DNA from: Thermanaerothrix solaris
Lineage (GTDB): Bacteria > Chloroflexota > Anaerolineae > Anaerolineales > Anaerolineaceae
Length of the DNA stretch: 64,000 nucleotides
Assembly (NCBI RefSeq): GCF_032334255.1
Contig: NZ_JAUHMF010000001.1
Span: 992,001-1,056,000, forward strand
Reading direction: 5' to 3'
Shown: in pieces, positions 8,532-17,854 of the stretch
Numbering within the stretch: position 1 is the first letter of the stretch
How the letters are laid out: every line of letters starts with the position of its first letter
The notes under the pieces: generated by a model
Told to the model about the DNA's origin: nothing
Seen by the model: only the letters and a program-made list of their open reading frames with translations
The model's database searches: none
Position numbers and translations under genes: made by a program

Positions 8532-9620
8532 ATGGCCAAGAATCGGGTTACTCTCAAAGATGTTGCCCAGCGTGCCGGGGTCTCGTATCAGACCGTATCC
8601 AAATTGATCAACCGGCAGATCCGCCTTGCCGAGGAGACCGAGCAGCGCATCTGGCAAGCCATTCAGGACCTTGGCTATACGCCACACTACAATGCCCGCA
8701 GCCTGCGTGCCCAACGTAGTTTCACCATTGGGTACTCTTGGCCCCCTTCTCCACCGGACGAAACCAACCCTATCCTCGATCAATTCCTCCAGAGCATGTT
8801 CGTTGCCGCCGAGGCGCGTGGATATTATCTCTTGATGTTCCCCTATCATTATGAAGTCGAGAAACAAATTGCCGCCTACGCCGACTTGATTGACGCCGGA
8901 CGCGTGGATGGTTTTATCCTCTCCAGCGTTGAATACGACGATCCGCGCATTCGATATCTACAAGAACGGAATTTCCCCTTTGTAGCCTTCGGAAGGTCCA
9001 ATCCCGAGTGGGTCTTTCCGTGCATTGATGTGGACGGTGGGCAAGGGTTGTATGAGGTCACTCAGCATCTCATCGCCTTGGGACATCACCGTATTGCCGT
9101 CCTGGCTTGGCCGCGCGAATCGCGGGTCGGAAATAACCGCCTTGAGGGCTATTTCAAAGCAATGGCAGAAGCTGCCATTCCGATAGATGAAAACTTGATC
9201 CTACGGGGTGAGGGAAAATTGGATTTTGGATATCGTGCCACCCAGCAGTTACTCAGCCTTTCCCTCACCCAACGTCCGACGGCCATTGTAGCGCTTAATG
9301 ACTATATGGCTATCGGCGCCATGCAAGCCGCACAAGAACAGGGAATGCGGATCGGCGAAGATCTCGCCATTTCGGGTTTTGACGACATTCCTCTTGCGCG
9401 CTATCTCACACCCCCTTTGACCTCAATTCGCCAGCCGATTTGGGAGATCGGTCAACATGTGATTCAACGCCTGATAGACATTATTGAAAACGGACAAATC
9501 CCTGAACCCCAATGTTTGCTTGTTCCCCCCACCTTAATTGTGCGTGCTTCAACCGATCCAAAGGTTAAAGCCAGTCCTTTCTCCCGAACTGCAACTCAAA
9601 AGGAGGTGATCAGCCGTTAG
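8532..9620 (+). CDS. LacI family sugar-responsive transcriptional repressor
   Basis: Regulator of 362 aa: N-terminal LacI helix-turn-helix (TLKDVAQRAGVSYQTVSKLI, residues about 6-25), hinge (YTPHYNARSLRAQRS), and a periplasmic-binding-protein-like effector domain (SGFDDIPLARYLTPPLTSI near the C-terminus is the family signature). The ATG at 8532 was chosen because the helix-turn-helix starts there and the earlier in-frame ATG at 8481 is inside the operator at the transcription start. It probably controls the ABC importer and phosphorylase genes that follow and senses an alpha-glucoside or a derivative (inference from context). Confidence 0.93.
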   Translation: MAKNRVTLKDVAQRAGVSYQTVSKLINRQIRLAEETEQRIWQAIQDLGYTPHYNARSLRAQRSFTIGYSWPPSPPDETNPILDQFLQSMFVAAEARGYYLLMFPYHYEVEKQIAAYADLIDAGRVDGFILSSVEYDDPRIRYLQERNFPFVAFGRSNPEWVFPCIDVDGGQGLYEVTQHLIALGHHRIAVLAWPRESRVGNNRLEGYFKAMAEAAIPIDENLILRGEGKLDFGYRATQQLLSLSLTQRPTAIVALNDYMAIGAMQAAQEQGMRIGEDLAISGFDDIPLARYLTPPLTSIRQPIWEIGQHVIQRLIDIIENGQIPEPQCLLVPPTLIVRASTDPKVKASPFSRTATQKEVISR

Positions 9621-9797
9621 ACAAACTCATCTTGCCCGCTTTTTCCCAACTTATAGAACTGGAGCCACCCTTCTCCCCGCCAGGGCTTGTCAGGGTGGCC
9701 CCCGCAAGCACGGCATAGGCCGGCTTGTGGGTTTGAGTATAACACAACCATTCCCTCAAATAAACCACCAGGTCGCAAAATATCGAGGAGGAGAACC

Positions 9798-11120
9798 ATG
9801 AAAGGCTTTCGTTTGACCCTGTTTATAACGGCGCTAGTAGCCCTTTTGCTAGCCGCCTGCGCGCCGGCTACCCCCCAGGTGATAGAAAAGACGGTCGAGG
9901 TTGAGAAACAGGTTGTGGTGACCCAAGAAGTGGTCAAGGAAGTACCTGCAGAACGCGCCGTCGTTCGCCTTTCCGGTTGGGCTGCCAGCCCTGAGGAGAC
10001 GGCCTTACTCCAATCCTTGCTCTTGGACTTCACCGCCGAGAATCCTGACATTGTGGTCAAGTATGAGCCTATCACGGGAGATTTTTGGGCTACGTTGAAG
10101 ACCTCCATTGCCGCCGGGACCGAACCCGATATTTACTACATGGATATCTTCCAATTTCCGGCTTTCGTCCAGGACGATGTCATGCTGCCACTGGATGATT
10201 TCATGGCCAAGACTGGTACCAAGAAAGAGGATTTTATCCCCTCGCTCATTGATGCCTTCTCAGCGAACGGCAAGGTATACGGCATCCCCAAGGACTTCAA
10301 TACCCTGGGGCTGTTTTACAATAAAGATCTCTTTGCCAAAGCCGGTCTGGCCGAACCCACCGATGATTGGACCTGGGATGACCTGAAAGCCGCCGCTCAA
10401 AAACTCTCCGATCCGGCTAACAATGTGTATGGCTTGGGCGTACCGGCAGATGCGGGACGCTTCCCCATCTTTGTCTTCCAAAACGGCGGTTCCATCATGA
10501 CCCCCGATTTTCAGGACACCCTGTTAGACGCACCTGAGGCCATCGAAGCCGGCAAATTCTACACCTCATTCCGTGCTGAAAAAATCGGCGCCATCCCCGC
10601 CGATGTCGGGGAAGGATGGCAGGGGACTGTTTTCGGCAAAGGGCAATTCGCTATGGTCTACGAAGGGGGTTGGCTCATCCCTTATCTGAAGCAACAGTTC
10701 CCCAACATCAATTACGGCGTGGTCACACCTCCGGCCGGTCCTAAAGGCGAGGGCAATTTGATCTTCACCGTGGCTTACGTCATTTCCAAGAACAGCAAGA
10801 ATCCCGAAGCTGCCTGGCGTGTGATCAACTACCTAACCAGTGAAGCCGCTCAGAGGAAAGTCATGGAAAGCGGTTTTGCCCTCCCCACCCGCCTCTCACT
10901 CCAGGAAAGCGACTACCTTAAAACCAATCCAGCGTCAGCCGCGATCTTCCGCGGCGCCCTACAGGGTGCCCGCCCCTTCATGTGGGGGCTGGTCGGCTCG
11001 GATGTGAATGATCAAATGACCAAAGCCCTGGAGCGCGTCTATCTTGAAAACATGTCGGTTGAAGAGTCCTTCAAACAAGCCGCCGAAGCCATCCGTCAGA
11101 AACTGGCCGAATTGAAATAG
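9798..11120 (+). CDS. Sugar ABC transporter substrate-binding lipoprotein
   Basis: Extracellular solute-binding protein of family 1 (MalE type), 440 aa. It has a lipoprotein signal peptide ending in LLAAC (Cys about 20), then a low-complexity Val/Glu stretch (VEKTVEVEKQVVVTQEV-like) often seen in Chloroflexota binding proteins, then the two-lobe fold (PDIYYMDIFQFPAF, YGIPKDFNTLGLFYNKDLF, AWRVINYLTSEAAQ). The start is the ATG after GGAGGAG. The longer upstream frame lacks a signal peptide at its start. First transport gene after lacI, matching the two permeases downstream. No ATPase is encoded in this operon, so a shared MsiK/MalK-type ATPase elsewhere is expected. Confidence 0.93.
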   Translation: MKGFRLTLFITALVALLLAACAPATPQVIEKTVEVEKQVVVTQEVVKEVPAERAVVRLSGWAASPEETALLQSLLLDFTAENPDIVVKYEPITGDFWATLKTSIAAGTEPDIYYMDIFQFPAFVQDDVMLPLDDFMAKTGTKKEDFIPSLIDAFSANGKVYGIPKDFNTLGLFYNKDLFAKAGLAEPTDDWTWDDLKAAAQKLSDPANNVYGLGVPADAGRFPIFVFQNGGSIMTPDFQDTLLDAPEAIEAGKFYTSFRAEKIGAIPADVGEGWQGTVFGKGQFAMVYEGGWLIPYLKQQFPNINYGVVTPPAGPKGEGNLIFTVAYVISKNSKNPEAAWRVINYLTSEAAQRKVMESGFALPTRLSLQESDYLKTNPASAAIFRGALQGARPFMWGLVGSDVNDQMTKALERVYLENMSVEESFKQAAEAIRQKLAELK

Positions 11121-11131
11121 TGATGGGCATT

Positions 11132-11161
11132 GGGAGGGGATAGTCACTCCTATCCCCTCCC
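11132..11161 (+). terminator. Intercistronic GC hairpin after the sugar binding-protein gene
   Basis: Perfect 12-bp stem (GGGAGGGGATAG / CTATCCCCTCCC) with a 6-base loop between the binding-protein stop and the first permease. No T-run follows, so it is more likely an mRNA 3'-end stabiliser or partial terminator giving more binding protein than permease, as known for maltose-type operons. Confidence 0.65.
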
Positions 11162-11186
11162 CCTAATAACCAGGAGGGATTCCAGG

Positions 11187-12152
11187 ATGACCACGCCCTC
11201 GACCACCTCGGTGATATTAACCGCACGTCAAAAAGCACGGCGGCGCCGCGAAGCCTTAACGGCTTATACCTTTCTTTTGCCATATCTTTTCATCTTTCTG
11301 ATCTTCACCGTTTTCTCTATCGGATATGCCTTTTATCTCTCATTCACCCGCTATAACCTTCTCAGCCCACCCCAATGGTGGGGATTGGAGGGTTATCGCC
11401 GCGTCCTGTGCATTGAATCCTGGTTTCCACGTCCTGAAAATGCTCCCAAGCCGGTCTGCGATGATCTCTTCATCCGCAAGGCACTGCCAAACACCTTCAA
11501 GTACACTGCTATCGTCGTACCAACACAGACTCTGATCAGCCTGGTCCTGGCTTTCGCCATGGATCAGAAGATCCGCTTTCGCCGCCTCTTTCGCACGATC
11601 TTCTATCTGCCCTCAGTCACATCGTCGGTGGTTATCTCGCTCATCTTTGTTTGGTTGTTCAGCCCGCTGGGGGTGATCAATCAAATCTTTCACCTGAAAA
11701 TCAACTGGCTCAACGATCCCCGCTACGCCTTTTACACCATCATGATGGTGAACATCTTTACTACCAGCGGTACGTTAATGCTCATCTTTCTGGCCGGTCT
11801 ACAGGATATTCCCATCACCCTTTATGAGGCCGCCGCCATTGATGGAGCCAATAAATTCCAGATCTTCCGCTATATCACCATTCCCATGCTGCGCCCGGTA
11901 ATCTTCTTCGTTGTAACCGTAGGCATCATCGGCTGTTTTCAGGTCTTTGATCAAATTTATGTGATGACCGCCGGTGGGCCGCTCGACTCCACCACCACTA
12001 TTGCTTATCTAATTTATAAATGGGCATTCCGGGATACTACGGTTAAAATGGGCCAGGCCTCAGCGCTGGCATTCATCCTTGCCCTTATTATTTTTGTTGT
12101 GACCATGCTCCAGCGTCGCGTCATCGAAGGAAGCGGCAGTGTTAACCAGTAA
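11187..12152 (+). CDS. Sugar ABC transporter permease, MalF/UgpA type
   Basis: Integral membrane subunit of 321 aa with six predicted helices (TFLLPYLFIFLIFTVFSIGY first). The EAA loop reads LYEAAAIDGANKFQIFRYITIP, the contact site for the ATPase. The start is the ATG after CAGGAGGGA. An Arg/Lys-rich N-terminal tail (ARQKARRRREA) is on the cytoplasmic side. It lies between the binding protein and the second permease, as usual for CUT1 transporters of di- or oligosaccharides. Confidence 0.93.
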   Translation: MTTPSTTSVILTARQKARRRREALTAYTFLLPYLFIFLIFTVFSIGYAFYLSFTRYNLLSPPQWWGLEGYRRVLCIESWFPRPENAPKPVCDDLFIRKALPNTFKYTAIVVPTQTLISLVLAFAMDQKIRFRRLFRTIFYLPSVTSSVVISLIFVWLFSPLGVINQIFHLKINWLNDPRYAFYTIMMVNIFTTSGTLMLIFLAGLQDIPITLYEAAAIDGANKFQIFRYITIPMLRPVIFFVVTVGIIGCFQVFDQIYVMTAGGPLDSTTTIAYLIYKWAFRDTTVKMGQASALAFILALIIFVVTMLQRRVIEGSGSVNQ

Positions 12153-12164
12153 AGGGAATGAGTT

Positions 12165-13100
12165 ATGGCAACGATAAGTCACGCCCAACCCCGTATGCTC
12201 TCGTGGAGCGACCGCTTGATTTTGTGGTACGACCACCTTAAGACGCCTCTTTTCTACCTGATCTTAATCCTATGGGCGATTATTTGTATCGCACCACTTT
12301 ACTTCACGCTGGTCTTCAGCCTAAAGCCGGTGGCAAATGCTTATGATCCGCCACTCTTCTGGCCAATTCCCTTTACCTTGGAAAACTTCCGTGACGTCAT
12401 CGGTGCGCTTCCACTCTTCCCGCGCTGGTTGCTCAACAGCCTGATCGTATCGCTCACCGTGACCATCTTGCGCATTTTCTTCTGCGCAATGGGTGGATAC
12501 GCCTTTGCGCGTATGGAGTTCCCCTTAAAAGGATTCTTGTTCAATGCCATGCTGGTCTCAATGATGATCCCGGGACAGGTAACGCTGATCCCTGCCTTCC
12601 TGGTGGTCGGCCCGGGCATCATCCGTGGCGGATTGAAACTGGGTGATATCACCCTCCCCACCGGCTTTGGGTTAATAGATAACCTGGGCGGGGTCATCCT
12701 GCCCGGTATTGTCACCGCCTTCGGGGTATTTATGATGACCCAGTTCTACAAAAGCCTGCCTCGTGAATTAGAAGAAGCGGCAATGATAGATGGGCTGGGA
12801 CGCTGGGGCATTTTCTTCCGCATTGTCCTCCCCCTAAGCCAGACTCAACTCTTGACCCTGGCGCTCTTAACGTTCCAAGGCGAGTGGAATGCCTTTATGT
12901 GGCCCTTGATCATCCTGCGCACTCCCGAAAACTTCACTCTTCCACTAGGATTAAATTGGTTCCGCGGTGAGTACTATACCTTGATCTCCAAGGTACTGGC
13001 CGGGTCGCTATTCAATACTCTTCCTATCCTCATTTTGTTCTTTATTTTCCAACGTTATTTTGTTCAAAGCATTGCCGGTAGTGGCTTAAAAGAGGGATAA
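12165..13100 (+). CDS. Sugar ABC transporter permease, MalG/UgpE type
   Basis: Second CUT1 permease, 311 aa, six predicted helices. EAA motif: ELEEAAMIDGLGRWGIFFRIVLP. The C-terminus IAGSGLKEG closely matches the MalG-type tail (..AGAVKG) that contacts the ATPase. It is separated by 12 bases from the previous permease and by 6 bases from the GH65 gene, so all three are co-transcribed. Confidence 0.93.
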   Translation: MATISHAQPRMLSWSDRLILWYDHLKTPLFYLILILWAIICIAPLYFTLVFSLKPVANAYDPPLFWPIPFTLENFRDVIGALPLFPRWLLNSLIVSLTVTILRIFFCAMGGYAFARMEFPLKGFLFNAMLVSMMIPGQVTLIPAFLVVGPGIIRGGLKLGDITLPTGFGLIDNLGGVILPGIVTAFGVFMMTQFYKSLPRELEEAAMIDGLGRWGIFFRIVLPLSQTQLLTLALLTFQGEWNAFMWPLIILRTPENFTLPLGLNWFRGEYYTLISKVLAGSLFNTLPILILFFIFQRYFVQSIAGSGLKEG

Positions 13101-13106
13101 GCAACC

Positions 13107-15320
13107 ATGCAAACATCCACAATTCACCCCCTTTGGTGCATCGAACAATCCCATTTTGACCCTCAGACCCAACGTCATTGGGAAACCGTTTTCACCACTG
13201 GCAACGGACTGTTCTGCGCACGTGGTGTGTTTGAAGAAGGCTACCGCGGGGAAGAACGCGCCGCCTTCATGCACGGCATTTTCGATGACGTCCCCGTGCA
13301 CTTTACCGAGTTGGTCAACCTTCCCGATGCGTTAGAATTGGAGATTTTTCTAGATGGCGAACGATTCTCGTTGGGACAAGGTGAAATATTGGCGTTTCAT
13401 CGTTGGTTGGATATGCGCACCGGACTTTTGGAACGCGAGGTTCATTGGCGCAGTCCCCGGGGGCGCACCACCCGGCTTCACTTCGCCCGCTTTATCAGCC
13501 TGGCCGATCCTCACCTCATGATCATTCGCTTTTCCGTTCACCCATTGGATTATCAAGGCGAGATTGAAGTTCGGGCAGGTCTTAACGGCGAGGTGGATAA
13601 CCTTCAGTTTAAACATTGGGATTGGCAAGCCCAAGCGACATCGCAGCAACAAGCCTGGCTGGTGTGCTCAACCCGCAAAACTAACCTGCCAATTGCCCTG
13701 GGAGCCTATCTCCACGTTGAGAGTCACACTATCGTTGAGCGTGCTGGCTGGGATGTGCGCAATCACCCGGTGTTAGTAGCCCGCACGTTGGCCTCACCCG
13801 AAAACCTGATCAGCGGCGAAAAAATCGTCTATATCTACAGCGGGCGAGAAGCCCCCAACCCTCAAGACGTGGTGCAATCCCGTCTGGCTCAAACTCATGC
13901 GCCCTTATGGGAACAGGCCTGGTCAGAACACGCTCGGGCTTGGGAGCGCGAATGGGATGCCTGTGATGTCATCATCGAAGGGGACGAGGAAGCACAGCGT
14001 GCGGTTCGCTTTAGCATTTTCCAGTTACTGATTGCCGCACCGCGCCAGGACGAGAAGGTCAGCATCGGGGCCAAAACCCTCAGTGGCTACGGTTATCGGG
14101 GGCATGTCTTTTGGGATACCGAAATTTTTATGCTCCCCCTCTTCACCTACACCCGCCCTGAAATTGCCCGCAATCTCCTCTCTTATCGCTGGCACACTCT
14201 AGATGGGGCGCGACGCAAGGCTCAACGCAACGGTTATAAAGGCGCCCAGTACCCTTGGGAAAGCGCAGCCACCGGAGATGAGGTCACTCCCACCTGGGTG
14301 CCCCATTACGCCGACCCCACCCAGTTGATCCGCATTTGGACCGGGGATATTGAGATACACATATCTGCCGACATCGCCTATGCCATTTATCAATATTGGC
14401 GCATCACTGGCGACGATGCGTTCATGCGCGACCGAGGTGCTGAAATAATTTTAGATACTGCACGCTTCTGGGCCAGCCGTGCGGAGTGGAATCCCAACCT
14501 GAACCGCTACGAATACACCAATGTCATTGGTCCTGATGAGTACCATGATCATGTAGATAATAATGCCTATACAAACTACCTGGCACGCTGGCATCTGCAA
14601 ATTGCCCTCAATATTCTGGAATGGCTGAGAGATCACGCTCCTGACCGTCATGCCGACCTGATTCACCGTTTAGAACTGACCCCTGCCGAACTTACCCGTT
14701 GGCAGGACGTCATTCACAAGTTGTACTGTCCCCTCGATCCCCAAACCGGTCTGATCGAGCAATTTGAGGGTTACTTCCAACGTAAAGATGTGCGACTCGC
14801 CGACCTGGAACCGCGGAATGTCTCCATTCAGGTACTCTTTGGGATCGAGGGCGCCAACGAAACCCAAGCGATCAAGCAACCCGATGTGCTCATGCTGCTC
14901 TACCTATTGCCCGAACTCTTCAACGCCGAGGTAGTACACGCCAATTATGCGTATTACACGCCGCGCACCGACCACACGTATGGTTCTTCGCTCGGGCCAT
15001 CCATCCAGGCCATTATGGCATGCCGTGTCGGCCGCCCTGATGAAGCCTATGAGCATTTCATGCGCGCCGCCCGTGCCGATTTAGACAATGTGCGCGGCAA
15101 CGCTGAAGATGGAATTCACGGTGCCTCTGCGGGTGGGGTTTGGCAGGCGGTTGTATTTGGTTTCGCCGGATTGCAGGTTTCAGAGACCGGATGGGGCCTC
15201 AAACCGGCCTTGCCATCCCATTGGAAGCGCGTGGCGTTCAAGTTCATGTGGCATGGACAATCCATTTGTACTGAGATAACACCGCACTCTCCGCCTTCAA
15301 TTCACCAGGTGATTTCATGA
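13107..15320 (+). CDS. Glycoside hydrolase family 65 disaccharide phosphorylase
   Basis: 737 aa enzyme of family GH65 (maltose, trehalose, kojibiose and nigerose phosphorylases), which splits an alpha-glucosyl disaccharide with phosphate into beta-glucose 1-phosphate and glucose. It has an N-terminal beta-sandwich with TGNGLFCARGVFEE, then an (alpha/alpha)6 barrel. The catalytic acid is the Glu of GPDEYH (about residue 478) in TNVIGPDEYHDHVDNNAYTN. SAGGVWQAVVFGFAGL, which helps bind phosphate in the family, is also present. It overlaps the next gene by four bases (ATGA). The next gene uses beta-glucose 1-phosphate, which supports phosphorolysis over hydrolysis. Which disaccharide is used cannot be decided by eye. 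Confidence 0.92.
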   Translation: MQTSTIHPLWCIEQSHFDPQTQRHWETVFTTGNGLFCARGVFEEGYRGEERAAFMHGIFDDVPVHFTELVNLPDALELEIFLDGERFSLGQGEILAFHRWLDMRTGLLEREVHWRSPRGRTTRLHFARFISLADPHLMIIRFSVHPLDYQGEIEVRAGLNGEVDNLQFKHWDWQAQATSQQQAWLVCSTRKTNLPIALGAYLHVESHTIVERAGWDVRNHPVLVARTLASPENLISGEKIVYIYSGREAPNPQDVVQSRLAQTHAPLWEQAWSEHARAWEREWDACDVIIEGDEEAQRAVRFSIFQLLIAAPRQDEKVSIGAKTLSGYGYRGHVFWDTEIFMLPLFTYTRPEIARNLLSYRWHTLDGARRKAQRNGYKGAQYPWESAATGDEVTPTWVPHYADPTQLIRIWTGDIEIHISADIAYAIYQYWRITGDDAFMRDRGAEIILDTARFWASRAEWNPNLNRYEYTNVIGPDEYHDHVDNNAYTNYLARWHLQIALNILEWLRDHAPDRHADLIHRLELTPAELTRWQDVIHKLYCPLDPQTGLIEQFEGYFQRKDVRLADLEPRNVSIQVLFGIEGANETQAIKQPDVLMLLYLLPELFNAEVVHANYAYYTPRTDHTYGSSLGPSIQAIMACRVGRPDEAYEHFMRAARADLDNVRGNAEDGIHGASAGGVWQAVVFGFAGLQVSETGWGLKPALPSHWKRVAFKFMWHGQSICTEITPHSPPSIHQVIS

Positions 15321-15970
15321 TACGCGCCTTCATTTTCGATTTGGATGGTGTGCTGACCGATACCTCTGAATTTCACTATTTGGCTTGGAAACGCCTAGCG
15401 GATGAAGAGGGCATACCATTTACCCGGGAGGACAACGAAGCCTTGCGCGGGGTATCGCGGCACGAATCGCTGCGTCTGCTTCTCAAGGGACGGACCCTAC
15501 CTCCTGCACAGTTTGAGGAATGGGCCGAACGCAAGAATCGCTACTACCTCGAACTAATCAATCAGATTTCCCCGCGCAACCTTTTGCCCGGTGCTGTGGA
15601 ATTTCTCCAGGCACTCCAAAAAGCCGGGCTGAAGCGCGCCATCGCCTCTTCAAGCAAGAACGCGCGCCTCGTGGTTGAGCGCCTCAATCTGCTCCCCTGG
15701 GTAGATGTTCTGGTAGACGGAACGATGGTTGATCGGAGCAAACCCGCACCAGATCTCTTTCTCAAAGCCGCGGAACTGCTCGGTGAACATCCCGAAGCCT
15801 GTGTGGTCGTGGAAGACGCCGAAGCCGGGATCGAAGCTGCCCGCGCCGCCGGGATGCGCGTCATCGGCATCGGTCCCTACGAGCGGGTGGGCAAAGCCGA
15901 TCTGGTTATCTCGGGGTTGAATGCTTTGGGTCCCGAAGAAATTTTGAGGCGACTGGAAAGAAACGCCTGA
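15317..15970 (+). CDS. pgmB: Beta-phosphoglucomutase (HAD superfamily)
   Basis: 217 aa HAD-family enzyme that converts beta-glucose 1-phosphate into glucose 6-phosphate. The nucleophile motif DLDGVLTDT is at about 8-16, and LRGVSRHESLRLLL is in the cap domain. S-S-S-K-N (motif 2 region), DRSKPAPDLFLKAAELL and VVEDAEAGIEAARAAGM (acidic motif) complete the core. The ATGA overlap with the GH65 gene and the shared substrate make the assignment to this subfamily strong. Last gene of the operon. Confidence 0.94.
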   Translation: MIRAFIFDLDGVLTDTSEFHYLAWKRLADEEGIPFTREDNEALRGVSRHESLRLLLKGRTLPPAQFEEWAERKNRYYLELINQISPRNLLPGAVEFLQALQKAGLKRAIASSSKNARLVVERLNLLPWVDVLVDGTMVDRSKPAPDLFLKAAELLGEHPEACVVVEDAEAGIEAARAAGMRVIGIGPYERVGKADLVISGLNALGPEEILRRLERNA

Positions 15971-15993
15971 ATACCGGCTTCTTCCTCCTCATC

Positions 15994-16026
15994 GCGTTGA
16001 AACCCCATCGGACGGGGTTTCAACGC
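15994..16026 (+). terminator. Hairpin terminator after the phosphorylase operon
   Basis: Perfect 13-bp stem (GCGTTGAAACCCC / GGGGTTTCAACGC) with a 7-base loop, 23 bases after the pgmB stop. Only a short AT-rich stretch follows, so termination efficiency is uncertain. Confidence 0.6.
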
Positions 16027-16074
16027 TATATCAGGTAAAATTGAGCCATCACAATCCTAACAGGTGAGCACAGA

Positions 16075-17187
16075 ATGGCTTCACTGAGGCTGGCTTATTT
16101 TATTTCTTCGCACGGATTCGGTCACGCCGCTCGCGCCGCGGCGGTCATGGAAAGAATAAAGACCATTTGTCCCGAGACTCACTTTGACATTTTCACCCAT
16201 GTGCCGCAGTGGTTTTTTGCCGACACGTTAGGCAATGGGTTCACCTATCACGCCTACGCTTCAGACATTGGCATTGTCCAACGGTCTCCCTGGGAGGAGG
16301 ATCTATCGGCAACTCTCACCATGCTCTCACAGCGCCTTCCTTTCCCAATTGACGAGGTCACCCTCTTAAGTGAACAGGTTCGTGATGTGGGTTGTCAAGC
16401 CATACTCTGCGATATTGCGCCATTGGGTATTGCAGTGGCCGAAAGTGCAGGATTACCCTCCTTCCTGATCGAAAACTTCACCTGGGATTGGATCCTAGAG
16501 GGCTATTTGGACCAAGAGCCGCGCTTTGCCCCCTTCATTGAGCATTTTCGCACCTGGTTCTCACGCGCCAGTTATCACCTTCAGACCATTCCGGTGTGCG
16601 AACTGCGCCCCTGCCACCTACGCACGCCACCGGTCAGCCGCAGCCCTAAACATTCCCGAGCCGAGATACGCGCACTTTTGAATATCCCGGAGCAAGCCCC
16701 TACCGTGTTGATCACAATGGGGGGGATCGAGCATCATTACCATGCGCTTACAGCGCTCAAGCAATACCCAAAGGTCACGTTTATTATCCCAGGAAGTGCT
16801 ACTCACCCGACCCAAGAGGATAACCTCATTCTTCTACCCCATCGAAGTGGTTTTTATCACCCTGATTTGCTCTTCGCCAGCGATGTTGTCATCGGCAAGG
16901 TGGGATATAGCACCATTGCAGAGACCTATCACGCCGGCATTCCATTTGGTTACGCCATCCGCGAGCATTTCCGTGAATCCGCGCCCTTGGCTGAATTCAT
17001 TCGCCAGAATATGCCCTCCCTTCCCATCCCCACCTCCGAGTTTTTGGACGGTACTTGGGTCAAACATCTACCGGAGTTACTGGCATTACCCCGCCGCAAG
17101 CCATCCTCCATGTCCCCCAACGGCGCCATGCAGATTGCTTTTTTCATCCTCGAACAATTAGGGGTGAACCATGTGGGTACCGCTTGA
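16075..17187 (+). CDS. Glycosyltransferase-like protein (GT-B fold, arabinokinase N-domain-like)
   Basis: 370 aa. The N-terminal AYFISSHGFGHAARAAAV and CDIAPLGIAVAESAGLPSFLIENFTWDWILEGY resemble the glycosyltransferase-like N-terminal half of plant and bacterial L-arabinokinases and MurG-type GT-B enzymes. The second half contains IGKVGYSTIAETYHAGIPFGYAIREHFRESAPL, a nucleotide-sugar-binding-type region. No kinase domain is fused. The substrate is unknown. The last 17 bases overlap the next gene in another frame, suggesting coupled translation. Confidence 0.7.
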   Translation: MASLRLAYFISSHGFGHAARAAAVMERIKTICPETHFDIFTHVPQWFFADTLGNGFTYHAYASDIGIVQRSPWEEDLSATLTMLSQRLPFPIDEVTLLSEQVRDVGCQAILCDIAPLGIAVAESAGLPSFLIENFTWDWILEGYLDQEPRFAPFIEHFRTWFSRASYHLQTIPVCELRPCHLRTPPVSRSPKHSRAEIRALLNIPEQAPTVLITMGGIEHHYHALTALKQYPKVTFIIPGSATHPTQEDNLILLPHRSGFYHPDLLFASDVVIGKVGYSTIAETYHAGIPFGYAIREHFRESAPLAEFIRQNMPSLPIPTSEFLDGTWVKHLPELLALPRRKPSSMSPNGAMQIAFFILEQLGVNHVGTA

Positions 17188-17800
17188 GCCGGCTCGCGCT
17201 CATTTGGTGATTTCGAAATCCCGGTTCATCGCTTCGCTCTACCCCGTCCATTCTGAAAGCGAGGTGCGCACAGTCCTGGCTAAGATACGCACCGAACTCC
17301 CAGGGGCTTCCCACCATCCTTACGCGTACGTTTTGGGCGGCGCTATCCACCAGGAACATTCCTCGGATGATGGTGAGCCCGGGGGTACCGCCGGTCGCCC
17401 GATCTTACAGGCATTGAAATCCCGCGAGGTGGAAGACGCGGTTTTGATTGTGACCCGTTACTTTGGTGGTATTAAACTGGGCACCGCTGGATTGGCGCGC
17501 GCCTATCGCGAGGCTGCCCTTCAGGTTTTGGAGATTGCATCCCTGGGGCAGAAAGTACGCGTTACCATTCTCAGCCTGGGTATTCCATACTCCTGGTATG
17601 AGTACGTCGAGAAGCAACTGCCCCACTTCAACGCTCATCTCTTAACCAGAGAATTCACAACTGAAGTGCACCTCACCTTAGCGATTCCCCACGACACCAT
17701 CACCTCCTTTCTGACGTTCATCGAAACCAGCACGCGTGGTCAAGCCCAGGCAACGGTTTTGGAAGAGAATGTAGAGCGTATTGTTCCGGTACAAAAATAA
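17171..17800 (+). CDS. YigZ/IMPACT family protein
   Basis: 209 aa. The IMPACT N-terminal domain is clear: KSRFIASLYPV, ASHHPYAYVLGG, SSDDGEPGGTAGRPIL (about 56-71) and IVTRYFGGIKLGTAGLARAYREA, followed by a ferredoxin-like DUF1949-type C-terminal domain. The family is linked to translation or ribosome-associated stress control (GCN2 inhibition in eukaryotes). The bacterial role is not settled. It overlaps the glycosyltransferase gene by 17 bases. Confidence 0.92.
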   Translation: MWVPLEPARAHLVISKSRFIASLYPVHSESEVRTVLAKIRTELPGASHHPYAYVLGGAIHQEHSSDDGEPGGTAGRPILQALKSREVEDAVLIVTRYFGGIKLGTAGLARAYREAALQVLEIASLGQKVRVTILSLGIPYSWYEYVEKQLPHFNAHLLTREFTTEVHLTLAIPHDTITSFLTFIETSTRGQAQATVLEENVERIVPVQK

Positions 17801-17835
17801 AAAAGGACGAGGCTCAACGCCTCGCCTTTTTCTCC
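17801..17835 (+). terminator. Rho-independent terminator between yigZ and gpmA
   Basis: Stem CGAGGC / GCCTCG extended by AAAAGG / CCTTTTT with one bulged A, a 5-base loop and a T-run after it. The A-run on the other side means it can serve both convergent genes. Confidence 0.8.
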
Positions 17836-17854
17836 TCTTACCTTACTGCCACCC

